From Actinomadura sp. WMMA1423 (GTDB lineage: Bacteria; Actinomycetota; Actinomycetes; Streptosporangiales; Streptosporangiaceae): 64,000 nt of DNA. Shown one piece after another: positions 19,521 through 27,718 of the stretch. A program made the translations under genes and the position numbers. The stretch lies in assembly GCF_006547145.1 (NCBI RefSeq), contig NZ_CP041244.1, forward strand, positions 930,001 to 994,000, read 5' to 3'. Under the pieces are notes generated by a model, which was not told the DNA's origin, did no database searches, and saw nothing but the letters and a program-made list of their open reading frames with translations. Position 1 is the first letter of the stretch; the number at the start of each line of letters is the position of its first letter.

Positions 19521-20579
19521 GTGCCTCGGATCCACGGCTGCGACGCCTTCCGCGTGAGGATGCCGCGCGGGCGGCGGCCGGAGAGCGTCCTCGTCCGCCT
19601 CTCCGGCGGCGACGCCGTCGGCTGGGGTGAGATGGCCGTCCCGGCCGGGGCCGCGGACCCCGGCGCGGCGTGGGCGGACATCGAGACGCGCATGGGCCCG
19701 GCCCTCATCGGGCTCGACTGGGACCGTCCCGAGGACGTGTCCGCCGCCGCCGACCTCGGCGCGCGCGAGGCCGCGGCGGCCGTGGACACCGCCTGCTGGG
19801 ACCTGTGGTGCCGGACGCGGGGGCTGCCGCTCTCGCACGCCCTCGGCGGGACCCGCACCTCGATCGTGACGGGCGCGCGGATCTCCCCCGAGCCGGCGCT
19901 CGACACGGTCACGACCCGCGTCAACCAGGCCGTTGGAGCGGGCCACACCCGCGTCACGCTCGACGTCCGGCCCGGCTGGGACGTGGAGCCCGTCCGCGCG
20001 ATCCGGCAGGCGTACCCGGCGCTGGCCCTCGTCGCCGACGCCGGCCACGCCTACACCGAGTCGCCGGAGCATCTGGCGGTGCTGGAGGCGCTGGACGCCT
20101 ACGGCCTGGCGGCGATCGAGCGCCCGTTCCCGGCCGCCGAGCTGGCCGCGCACGCCCGGCTCCAGTTGCGGGTGAGCAGCGCCGTCGCCCCGGACGTGGG
20201 CGACCTGGAGACGCTGGACGCGGCGCTCACGCTGGAGGCGGGCCGCGCCCTGCACCTGCGGCTCGACCGGCTCGGCGGGCTGACCGCGGCCCGCAGCGCC
20301 CACGACCTCGCGTACGCGGCGGGCTGGGACGTGTGGTGCAGCGGCTGCGGCGCGTTCGGCATCGGGCAGGCGGCCGCGGTCGCGCTCGCGGCCCTGCCGG
20401 GCTGCACGCTGCCGAGCGACGTGTCCGACCCTGCCGGGGGCCCGGTGTTCGTGACGCCGCCGGTGCGCTCGTCCGGCGGCGTCGTCGGGGTGCCGCTCAC
20501 GCAGCCGGGGCTCGGCCACGAGGTCGACGAGGAGCGCATCGAGCGGCTGGCGACCCGCCGCATGCGCCTGTCGGCGTGA
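19521..20579 (+). CDS. Enolase-superfamily protein with degenerate active site
   Basis: 352 residues aligning along its length with OSBS/N-succinylamino acid racemases: AVDTACWDLWCRTRG, RPGWDVEPVRAI, VADAGHAY, AIERPF, LDRLGGLT and VWCSGCGAFGIG. Two metal ligands are present (Asp173, Glu200). The K-x-K base motif is TLD (146-148), the second catalytic Lys is Arg247, and the DES ligand motif reads APD. Catalysis by the normal mechanism therefore looks impossible. The GTG at 19521 is my start; the frame is open to 19455. The last codons overlap the P-loop kinase gene (GTGA). It may be a binding or regulatory relative, or a new activity. Confidence 0.8.
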   Translation: MPRIHGCDAFRVRMPRGRRPESVLVRLSGGDAVGWGEMAVPAGAADPGAAWADIETRMGPALIGLDWDRPEDVSAAADLGAREAAAAVDTACWDLWCRTRGLPLSHALGGTRTSIVTGARISPEPALDTVTTRVNQAVGAGHTRVTLDVRPGWDVEPVRAIRQAYPALALVADAGHAYTESPEHLAVLEALDAYGLAAIERPFPAAELAAHARLQLRVSSAVAPDVGDLETLDAALTLEAGRALHLRLDRLGGLTAARSAHDLAYAAGWDVWCSGCGAFGIGQAAAVALAALPGCTLPSDVSDPAGGPVFVTPPVRSSGGVVGVPLTQPGLGHEVDEERIERLATRRMRLSA

Positions 20580-21142
20580 CGCCCGCCCCGGCCTGGGTCG
20601 TGGCGGGGCCGCCCGGCTCGGGCAAGACCACCGTCTCGGACCTGCTGCTGCGGCGGCTGCGGCCCGTGCCGGCACTGCTGGACAAGGACACGATGTTCGG
20701 TCCGTTCGTGGAGGCGACGCTCGCGGCGTCCTCGCGCGATCCCGGCGAGCGCGAGGGGGCCTGGTACGACGCGCACGTCAAGCCGCACGAGTACGCGGGG
20801 ATGACCGCCACCGCGCGCGAGATCCGGTCGCACGGCTGCCCGGTGCTGCTGAGCGGTCCGTTCACCGGCCAGATCCGGGACCCGGCGCGCTGGAGCGAGT
20901 GGGGCGCGTCCCTGGGCGGGCCGCCGGTGCACCTGGTCTGGATACGGACGGACGCCGAGACCCTCCGGAGCCGGCTGGAGGAGCGAGGCTCGCCCCGTGA
21001 CGCCGGCAAGCTGGCGGCGTTCGACGCCTTCGTGGCCCGGATGCTGCCCGGAACGCCGCCTCCGGTCCCCCACACGGCCGTGGACAACCGCCTCGGCGCG
21101 CCCCGGTCGCTGGAGTCGCAACTGGACGCGCTGGTCGGATGA
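20576..21142 (+). CDS. Small P-loop kinase/ATPase
   Basis: 188 residues. The GTG start shares GTGA with the preceding stop, so translation is coupled. Walker A is GPPGSGKTT at 11-19. Asp-rich LDKDTMFGPF after strand 2 resembles the substrate site of shikimate/zeta-toxin-like kinases. VHLVWIRTDAETLRSRLEERG is the LID/arginine region of nucleoside or small-molecule kinases. Probably phosphorylates a small metabolite; the substrate is unknown. The tight link to a degenerate enolase-family protein is the only clue to function. Confidence 0.82.
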   Translation: MTPAPAWVVAGPPGSGKTTVSDLLLRRLRPVPALLDKDTMFGPFVEATLAASSRDPGEREGAWYDAHVKPHEYAGMTATAREIRSHGCPVLLSGPFTGQIRDPARWSEWGASLGGPPVHLVWIRTDAETLRSRLEERGSPRDAGKLAAFDAFVARMLPGTPPPVPHTAVDNRLGAPRSLESQLDALVG

Positions 21143-21146
21143 CGTT

Positions 21147-21174
21147 CTGGCGGAGACCGTGCGGTCTCCGCCAG
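21147..21174. terminator. Terminator hairpin after P-loop kinase
   Basis: Perfect 12-base arms (CTGGCGGAGACC and complement) with a GTGC loop, five bases past the kinase stop. It may also serve the convergent small secreted gene. Confidence 0.8.
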
Positions 21175-21225
21175 ATGGCCCCCGCCCGCCGGAAGCGTCG
21201 ACCGCCGGGCGGGGAGGCCGCCGCG

Positions 21226-21474
21226 TCAGTCGTTGATGTTGATGTTGACGTTCTTGTTGATGTTGACGTTGTGGTCGCCGCAGTGGTGGTGGTGGCGGCC
21301 GTGCTTCCGCGCGGACTCGTTCGCGGTGTCGGCGGACGCCATGGCGGCCGACACGATGGCGTCCGGCGCCGCGGCCTCCGGACCGGTGGCGGCCGACGCC
21401 GAGGCGGTCATGCCGGTGATGCCGGCCAGCGTCGCCCCGGCGGCGAGAGCCAGAACCGCAAGAAACCGCTTCAT
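21226..21474 (-). CDS. Tiny secreted His/Asn-rich peptide
   Basis: 82 residues. Residues 1-29 are a clear Sec signal (MKRF, a hydrophobic stretch, ASASA), probably cut after ASA. The mature part has an Ala-rich linker and then a striking end: RHHHHCGDH followed by NVNIN-K-NVNININD. The His4-Cys patch could bind a metal, and the alternating Asn/Val/Ile repeat has the pattern of a beta or amyloid-like strand. It lacks the chaplin motif, though size and secretion are reminiscent. An AGGGGATC lies upstream of the ATG. No function known; judged real because signal peptide, start and codon pattern agree. Confidence 0.72.
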   Translation of the reverse strand: MKRFLAVLALAAGATLAGITGMTASASAATGPEAAAPDAIVSAAMASADTANESARKHGRHHHHCGDHNVNINKNVNININD

Positions 21475-21630
21475 GATGATCCCCTTCGATCTGGTATCAG
21501 GTGCTTGCGTGGCGATACTTCCCGCTGCATGCTCTGCGTAACGTAATGACTACTAACAGTGAGCAAAGGCGGAGAGTAGGGGATTCGGCGGGACTTGGGC
21601 GGCCCGGGCGTCAACCCGGCGCTCGGAGGG

Positions 21631-22950
21631 TCACTGCTGCGGCGGCATGTGCTGCTGGGGAGGCTCATACGGGCCGGGCTGGGCGTACCCGGGCCGGCCC
21701 GGCTGAGGGTACGGACCGGGCTGGCCCGGCTGACCGTACTGGCCTGGCTCCATGTACTGGCCTGGCTCCATGTACTGGCCCGGCTCCACGTACTGGCCCG
21801 GCTCCACGTACTGGCCCGGCTCCACGTACTGGCCCGGCTCCACGTACTGGCCCGGCTGGGCGTACTGGCCCGGCTGGGCGTAGGGGTCGTAGTGCGGCGC
21901 GGGCGGCGGGAGGGCGGGCTGCTCCGGCTGCGGGGGCAGCGGTCGGCGCCGCGCGTCGCGGCGCTCCTGGTAGGCGTTCTTGAGCCGACCGCCGACGCGC
22001 TTGCCGGCGTCGCCGACCTGCTGCGCCCGTTCGCCCTGCATCGCGCCCTGCACGCGGGCGGCGGAGCGCCGGCCCAGATCCTGCACCTGCCGGGCGCGCT
22101 CGGACCGCAGTGCCCGCTGCATCGACTCGGCCTGGGCGAGGCGGGCCGCGTTCTCACGCACGGCCTGGCCCGCGATCTGGCCCGCCGCCTGCGTGCCGTC
22201 CCAGGCGATGACCGCGCCCTGCCGCGCGGCCTCGGCGGCGCGCCGGTAGCCGTCCGCTCGCACCAGGACCGTCCCCGCCAGCAGGTCGGCGAGGCCGCGG
22301 CGGCGGGCGCCGACGAGGGTCGGCGCACTGTTGGCCAGGAAGAACGCGACGGCCGCCAGCCACATCACCAGGGAGAGGAAGAAGAGGCCGTGCAGGAGGA
22401 GGATCCACGCGGTGCAGTACAGGCCGGTGCCGCCCGCCGTGGTCGCCAGCGAACGGCGCAGCGCCCTGGCCTTGGCCGACTTGACCGACTCGGCGGAGCC
22501 GGCCTTCTCCACTCGCAGGTCGAGGACGGCCTTGCCGAGGGTCCGGCCGGCGAGGGCCTGACCCGCGAACTGGTGCAGGAACTCGACCAGGACGAGCAGC
22601 AGCAGCGCCTGCTCGACCGCGCTCACGGCCGTGTTCCAGATGCCGGTGCCGAAGTCCTCGGCGGCCTGCTGGACGTCGCCGCCGGTCAGCAGGAGCCCGC
22701 CGCCCGCCGACAGCGCGTCGCCCCAGAGCCCGTCGCCGAGCAGCCCGTTCAGCCGTCCCCACGTCATCATGCCGAGGAGGATCGCGGCGCCGAGGAGGAC
22801 GCCGGCGTCGATCCCCCAGGCCGCCAGGCGGCGGCCCCGCGGGGCCGCGGCGGGGGGCGGGGCGGGCGGCAGGGGCTCGGCGGCGGGCAGCGGGACGGGC
22901 GGCGGACCGTACACGGGAGTCCCTCGGGTCGCGGTCTTCTGTTGGCTCAA
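21631..22950 (-). CDS. RDD-family membrane protein with PGQYVE repeats
   Basis: 439 residues. The Pro-rich N-terminus (about 40) is followed by an RDD domain from [21 protein letters not shown] to about residue 240, with three or four helices. The middle (about 240-340) is a charged helical stretch ([19 protein letters not shown]). The C-terminus is low-complexity: a nine-fold run of the six-residue unit [18 protein letters not shown] and further Pro/Gln-rich sequence. RDD proteins are proposed transporters or membrane scaffolds. Pro/Gly/Gln/Tyr-rich tails in actinomycetes often sit on membrane-tethered proteins. Function unknown. Confidence 0.85.
   Translation of the reverse strand: MSQQKTATRGTPVYGPPPVPLPAAEPLPPAPPPAAAPRGRRLAAWGIDAGVLLGAAILLGMMTWGRLNGLLGDGLWGDALSAGGGLLLTGGDVQQAAEDFGTGIWNTAVSAVEQALLLLVLVEFLHQFAGQALAGRTLGKAVLDLRVEKAGSAESVKSAKARALRRSLATTAGGTGLYCTAWILLLHGLFFLSLVMWLAAVAFFLANSAPTLVGARRRGLADLLAGTVLVRADGYRRAAEAARQGAVIAWDGTQAAGQIAGQAVRENAARLAQAESMQRALRSERARQVQDLGRRSAARVQGAMQGERAQQVGDAGKRVGGRLKNAYQERRDARRRPLPPQPEQPALPPPAPHYDPYAQPGQYAQPGQYVEPGQYVEPGQYVEPGQYVEPGQYMEPGQYMEPGQYGQPGQPGPYPQPGRPGYAQPGPYEPPQQHMPPQQ
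21721..21882. repeat. Nine 18-bp tandem repeats inside the RDD gene
   Basis: Unit CTGGCCCGGCTCCACGTA on the plus strand, nine copies. The four central copies are identical; outer copies differ by one to several bases. Each unit encodes six residues in frame, so copy-number changes would only alter tail length. Confidence 0.95.
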
Positions 22951-23004
22951 AGCGGGGAACGCCAGGAGTCTAGGCCGCCCGGTCCGGGCGTCGCCACCGC
23001 AATG

Positions 23005-24159
23005 TCAGTAGGACTTCGGCAGCCCCAGGGAGTGCTGCGCGACGTAGTTGAGGATCATCTCGCGGCTGACCGGGGCGATGCGCATGAGCCGGACGACCCC
23101 GGCCAGCATCCCGACGCCGTACTCGGTGGTGAGGCCGTTGCCGCCGTGGGTCTGGATGGCCTGGTCGACGCAGTGGATCGCGGCCTCGGCGGTGGCGTAC
23201 TTGGCCATGTTCGCGGCCTCGCCGGCGCCCGCGTCGTCGCCCTCGTCGTAGAGCCAGGCGGCCTTGTGCCCCATCAGCCGGGCCAGCTCCAGCTCGATCT
23301 TCGCGGCGGCGAGCGGGTGCGCCAGGCCCTGGTGCGCGCCGATCGGCGTCCGGAACACCTGCCGCGACCTGGCGTAGCCGGTGGCCCTGCCGAGCGCGAG
23401 GCGGCCGATCCCGGCGCCCATCGCGGCGGCCATGATGCGCTCGGGGTTGAGGCCGGCGAACAGCTGGAGCAGGCCGCCGTCCTCGTCGCCGACGAGCGCC
23501 TCGTAGGGCAGCCGGACGTCGTCGAGGTGGCAGATGAACTGCTTCTCCGGCGACACGATCTCCATGTCGATCGGGGTCCAGGAGAAACCGGGCGTGCCGG
23601 TCGGGACGATGAACAGCGAGGGCCGCAGGTTGCCCTTCTGGTCCTGCGTGCGGGAGACGAACAGCACGGCGTCCGACTCGTCCACGCCGGAGATGAACGT
23701 CTTCTGCCCGTTCAGCACCCATCCGTCGCCGTCGCGGCGCGCCGTGGTGGTGATGCGGTGCGAGTTGGATCCGGCGTCCGGCTCGGTGATCGCGAACGCC
23801 ATCTTCACCGAGCCGTCGGCGAAGCGCGGCAGCCAGTGCGCCTTCTGGTCGCCGGTGCCGGACCTGGCGATGATCGTCGCGCAGATCGCCGGGGACACGA
23901 CCATGAGCAGCAGCGGGCAGCCCGCGGCGGCGAGCTCCTCGCACACGGCGGCGAGGTCGCCGATGCCGCCGCCTCCGCCGCCGTACTCCTCCGGCACGTT
24001 GACCCCGAGGTAGCCGAGCCGCCCGGCCTCGGCCCACAGCTCGTCGGTCTTCTGGCCGGACTTGGCCTTCTCCACGTAGTAGGACGAGCCGTACTTGGCG
24101 CCGAGTTCCGCCACGGCCGCGCGCAGCGCCTGACGCTCCTCGGTCTCGACGAAGCTCAT
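23005..24159 (-). CDS. Acyl-CoA dehydrogenase (isovaleryl/citronellyl type)
   Basis: 384 residues, FAD enzyme that oxidises an acyl-CoA to the 2-enoyl-CoA. Seen: AFAITEPDAGSNS (FAD/substrate loop), WVLNGQKTFISG and QTHGGNGLTTEYGV. The usual late catalytic Glu (YEGT) is absent: that segment reads MRIAPVSREM. Instead GLNPERIMAA places Glu240 where isovaleryl-CoA dehydrogenase has its base, suggesting branched or isoprenoid substrates. The ATG overlaps the stop of the biotin carboxylase gene (ATGA). It is the last gene of the operon. Confidence 0.93.
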   Translation of the reverse strand: MSFVETEERQALRAAVAELGAKYGSSYYVEKAKSGQKTDELWAEAGRLGYLGVNVPEEYGGGGGGIGDLAAVCEELAAAGCPLLLMVVSPAICATIIARSGTGDQKAHWLPRFADGSVKMAFAITEPDAGSNSHRITTTARRDGDGWVLNGQKTFISGVDESDAVLFVSRTQDQKGNLRPSLFIVPTGTPGFSWTPIDMEIVSPEKQFICHLDDVRLPYEALVGDEDGGLLQLFAGLNPERIMAAAMGAGIGRLALGRATGYARSRQVFRTPIGAHQGLAHPLAAAKIELELARLMGHKAAWLYDEGDDAGAGEAANMAKYATAEAAIHCVDQAIQTHGGNGLTTEYGVGMLAGVVRLMRIAPVSREMILNYVAQHSLGLPKSY

Positions 24160-26117
24160 TCGGGGGTCCCTTCGATGACGGCGAGGACGGCGCCGGACTC
24201 GACCTGCTGCCCCGCGGCGACGTTCATTTCGGCGACCGTCCCGGCGGACGGCGCGGCGATGCGGTGCTCCATCTTCATCGCCTCCAGGACGACGAGGGTC
24301 TGCCCTTCGGCTACGCTCGCGCCGGGCCCTGCCTCGACGCGGACGACGGTGCCGGGCATGGGGGCCAGCAGGGAGCCCGGGGCGATCTGGCCGCTCGGGT
24401 CGGCGAAGCGCGGGACGGCGGCGAGCGTCACGGAGCCGAGGCGGGAGTCGACGTGCACCGAGTCCCCGGCCGTGGTCACGGTGAAGGTCTCGCGGAGGCC
24501 GCCGTGGTCGAGGACGACCCGTTCCGGCGCGGCGGAGAGCAGCGCCGTGCCGGGGCACAGCTCGGAGGTCAGACCGTTCCTGTCCAGCCGGTAGTCCACC
24601 TCCACCGGGCCGCCGGGTCCCTGGAACACCCTGCGCTGCGGCTGGGAGCGCACGTTGCGCCAGCCCGACGGGAGGCCGCCGAGCACGCGGGCGCCCGCCC
24701 GGTCCGCGGCGGCCCGGGCGAGGGCCGCGGCCAGCGCGCAGACCCGGACCGCCGCCTCGTCCGCGAGCGGCGCGGCCAGGGTGTCGAGGCCGACGCGGTC
24801 GAGGTAGCCGGTGTCGGTGTCGCCGTCCAGGAAGGCGGGCTCCTCCAGGACCCGGACGAGCAGGTCGCGGTTGGTGGTCAGGCCGTGGACGCGGGCGCGG
24901 CGCAGCGCGGCGGCCAGCCTGCGCGCGGCCGCGGACCGGGACGGCGCCCACGCGATCACCTTGGCGAGCATGGGGTCGTAGTGGACGCCGACCTCGGAAC
25001 CGCTCTCCACGCCGCTGTCGAGCCGCAGCCCGTGCCCGGCTGGCACGGCGAACTCGGCGTCCACGCCCGGAACCTCGAAGGTGTGCAGCGTGCCGCTGGC
25101 GGGCCGCCAGTCCTGCGCGGGGTCCTCGGCGTACAGGCGCACCTCGATGGCGTGGCCGCGCGGCTCCGGCGGCGCCTCCGGCAGGCGGGCGCCCTCGGCG
25201 ACCTCGATCTGCAGCCGGACGAGGTCCACCCCGTACACGCACTCGGTGACGGGGTGCTCGACCTGGAGGCGGGTGTTGACCTCCAGGAAGTAGAAGCGGC
25301 CGTCGCGCGCGAGCATGAACTCGACCGTGCCGGCGCCGACGTACCCGATGGCGCGGGCCGCGCTCGCCGCCGCCTCGCACAGCCGCGCGCGCGACTCGGG
25401 CGCGACGGCCGGGGACGGCGCCTCCTCTACGATCTTCTGGTGGCGGCGCTGGACGGAGCACTCGCGCTCGCCGAGCGTCCAGACGGTCCCGTGCGCGTCG
25501 GCGAGGACCTGCACCTCGATGTGCCGGGCGTTCTCCAGCAGCGGCTCGCAGAACACGGTCGGGTCGCCGAACGCGGACTCGGCCTCCCGCCGCGCGCCCG
25601 CGACGGCGTCGCGCAGTTCCTCCGGCGCCCGGACGACGCGCATGCCGCGTCCGCCGCCGCCCGCGGACGCTTTGACCAGCAGGGGGAGATCCGCCTCGGT
25701 GACCTGCGCGGGGTCGAGCTCGGGGAGCACGGGGACGTCCGCCGCGGCCATCAGCTTCTTGGCCTCGATCTTTGAACCCATCGCGGCGATCGCCTCGGGC
25801 GGCGGGCCGATCCAGGTCAGGCCGGCCTCGGTGACGGCCCGCGCGAAGTCCGCGTTCTCCGACAGGAACCCGTAGCCCGGGTGGACGGCGTCGGCCCCGG
25901 CGCGCCTCGCCACGTCGAGGAGCCGCTCCGCCGACAGGTACGTCTCCGCCGGGGACGCACCGGGCAGCCGCCCGGCCGTGTCGGCCTCCCGGACGTGCGG
26001 CGCGGCCGCGTCGGGGTCGGAGTGGACGGCGACCGTCCCGATGCCGAGGTCCCGGCAGGCCCGCAGGACGCGGCGGGCGATCTCGCCGCGGTTGGCGACC
26101 AGCACTCTGTTGATCAT
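24156..26117 (-). CDS. Acyl-CoA carboxylase alpha subunit (biotin carboxylase-BCCP)
   Basis: 653 residues. It carboxylates its own biotin with ATP and bicarbonate, then passes the carboxyl to the beta subunit. The N-terminal biotin carboxylase domain starts INRVLVANRGEIA, with ATP-grasp KASAGGGGRGM, ERECSVQRRHQK and the active-site EVNTRLQVEHPVTE. After a linker, the BCCP domain carries EAMKM with biotinyl Lys615. The fused layout is that of MccA/AtuF/LiuD or PccA enzymes. It lies 8 bases downstream of the beta subunit and overlaps the dehydrogenase gene. Confidence 0.95.
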   Translation of the reverse strand: MINRVLVANRGEIARRVLRACRDLGIGTVAVHSDPDAAAPHVREADTAGRLPGASPAETYLSAERLLDVARRAGADAVHPGYGFLSENADFARAVTEAGLTWIGPPPEAIAAMGSKIEAKKLMAAADVPVLPELDPAQVTEADLPLLVKASAGGGGRGMRVVRAPEELRDAVAGARREAESAFGDPTVFCEPLLENARHIEVQVLADAHGTVWTLGERECSVQRRHQKIVEEAPSPAVAPESRARLCEAAASAARAIGYVGAGTVEFMLARDGRFYFLEVNTRLQVEHPVTECVYGVDLVRLQIEVAEGARLPEAPPEPRGHAIEVRLYAEDPAQDWRPASGTLHTFEVPGVDAEFAVPAGHGLRLDSGVESGSEVGVHYDPMLAKVIAWAPSRSAAARRLAAALRRARVHGLTTNRDLLVRVLEEPAFLDGDTDTGYLDRVGLDTLAAPLADEAAVRVCALAAALARAAADRAGARVLGGLPSGWRNVRSQPQRRVFQGPGGPVEVDYRLDRNGLTSELCPGTALLSAAPERVVLDHGGLRETFTVTTAGDSVHVDSRLGSVTLAAVPRFADPSGQIAPGSLLAPMPGTVVRVEAGPGASVAEGQTLVVLEAMKMEHRIAAPSAGTVAEMNVAAGQQVESGAVLAVIEGTPE

Positions 26118-26125
26118 TGTTCGAC

Positions 26126-27718
26126 TCACATCCGGAAGACGCCGAAGCCCTCGGCTCCGCGCACGGGCGCGTTGTGGACGACGGACAGGCACAGGCCGAG
26201 GACGGTCCGGGTGTCGCGCGGGTCGATCACCCCGTCGTCGTAGAGCCGCCCGGACAGGAAGAACGGCAGCGACTCGGCCTCGATCTGCGCCTCGACCATC
26301 TCCCGCATCGCGCGGTCCTGGTCCTCGTCGTAGGCCTGCCCGCGCGCCTGCGCCGCCTGCCGCGCCACGATCGACAGGACGCCGGCGAGCTGTTGCGGCC
26401 CCATCACCGCCGACTTGGCGCTCGGCCAGCTGAACAGGAAGCGGGGGTCGTACGCGCGGCCGCACATGCCGTAGTTGCCCGCCCCGTACGAGGCGCCCAT
26501 CACGATCGTGATGTGCGGGACCCTGCTGTTGGCCACCGCGTTGATCATCAGGGCGCCGTGCTTGATGATCCCGGCCTGCTCGTACTCCCTGCCGACCATG
26601 TAGCCGGTCGTGTTGTGCAGGAACAGCAGCGGGGTGTCGCTCTGGTTGGCGAGCTGGATGAACTGCGCCGCCTTCTGCGCCTCGTCCCCGAACAGGACGC
26701 CCTGGGCGTTGGCGAGGACCCCGATCGGGTAGCCGTGGACGCGCGTCCAGCCCGTGACCAGGCTCGTCCCGTAGAGGGGCTTGAACTCCTCGAACCGCGA
26801 CCCGTCGGCGACGCGCGCGATGACCTCGCGCGGGTCGAAGGGGATCTTCAGGTCCTCGGGGACGATCCCGGCCAGCTCCTCGGCGTCGTACAGGGGCTCC
26901 TCGACCGGGCCGGGCGCGGGGGCGAGCTTGCGGTGGTTGAGGTTCCCGACGATCCGGCGGCCGAGGCGCAGCGCGTCCGCCTCGTCCACCGCCATGTAGT
27001 CGGCGAGGCCGGAGGTGCGCGCGTGCATCTCGGCGCCGCCGAGCTCCTCGTCGCCGGCCTCCTCACCGGTCGCCATCTTCACCAGCGGCGGCCCGCCGAG
27101 GAACACCTTCGCGCGCTCCTTGACCATGACGACGTAGTCGCACATGCCCGGGATGTAGGCGCCGCCCGCCGTGGAGTTCCCGAACACGAGCGCGATGGTG
27201 GGGATGCCCGCGGCCGAGAGCCGGGTGAGGTCGCGGAACATGCGGCCCCCCGGAATGAAGATCTCCTTCTGCGTCGGCAGGTCCGCGCCGCCCGACTCGA
27301 CCAGGTTGATGACGGGGAGCCGGTTCTCCAGCGCGATGTCGGACGCCCGGAAGCTCTTCTTCACCGTCCACGGGTTGCTGGACCCGCCCCGCACCGTCGG
27401 GTCGTTCGCCACGATCATGCACTCGACGCCCTCGACGACGCCGATCCCCGTGACGACGCTCGCGCCGACCGGGAAGTCGCTGCCCCACGCGGCGAGGGGA
27501 CTCAGCTCCAGGAACGGCGAGTCGGGGTCCAGGAGCAGCTCGATGCGCTCGCGGGCCAGCAGCTTGCCCCGCTCGCGGTGCCGGGCGACGTACTTCTCGC
27601 CGCCGCCCTCCAGCGCCTTGGCGTGTTCGGCGTCGAGGGCCGCCAGCTTCTCCAGCATGGCCGCGCGGCGCTCCCGGTACTCCGGGCTCCGCGCGTCCAG
27701 GGTGCTCTTCAGGGTCAC
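26126..27718 (-). CDS. Acyl-CoA carboxylase beta subunit (carboxyltransferase)
   Basis: 530 residues, the length of methylcrotonyl- or geranyl-CoA carboxylase beta chains. Seen: ESGGADLPTQKEIFIPGGRMF (methylcrotonyl-type), GNSTAGGAYIPGMCDY, GGPPLVKMATGE and the second half GASYGAGNYGMCGRAYDPRF with WPSAKSAVMG. The ESGGA-LP signature points to 3-methylcrotonyl/geranyl-CoA rather than propionyl-CoA. The GTG at 27718 shares GTGA with the stop of the AtuA-like gene; the longer frame upstream to 27970 is a shadow of that gene. It works with the alpha subunit encoded next. Confidence 0.95.
   Translation of the reverse strand: MTLKSTLDARSPEYRERRAAMLEKLAALDAEHAKALEGGGEKYVARHRERGKLLARERIELLLDPDSPFLELSPLAAWGSDFPVGASVVTGIGVVEGVECMIVANDPTVRGGSSNPWTVKKSFRASDIALENRLPVINLVESGGADLPTQKEIFIPGGRMFRDLTRLSAAGIPTIALVFGNSTAGGAYIPGMCDYVVMVKERAKVFLGGPPLVKMATGEEAGDEELGGAEMHARTSGLADYMAVDEADALRLGRRIVGNLNHRKLAPAPGPVEEPLYDAEELAGIVPEDLKIPFDPREVIARVADGSRFEEFKPLYGTSLVTGWTRVHGYPIGVLANAQGVLFGDEAQKAAQFIQLANQSDTPLLFLHNTTGYMVGREYEQAGIIKHGALMINAVANSRVPHITIVMGASYGAGNYGMCGRAYDPRFLFSWPSAKSAVMGPQQLAGVLSIVARQAAQARGQAYDEDQDRAMREMVEAQIEAESLPFFLSGRLYDDGVIDPRDTRTVLGLCLSVVHNAPVRGAEGFGVFRM

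Noticed and set aside
19455..20579. Calling the enolase-family gene menC
   Set aside because: The catalytic lysines are missing and no menaquinone genes are nearby.
21721..21882. Tandem repeats as a CRISPR array
   Set aside because: No spacers between units, period 18 bp, in frame with a protein tail.
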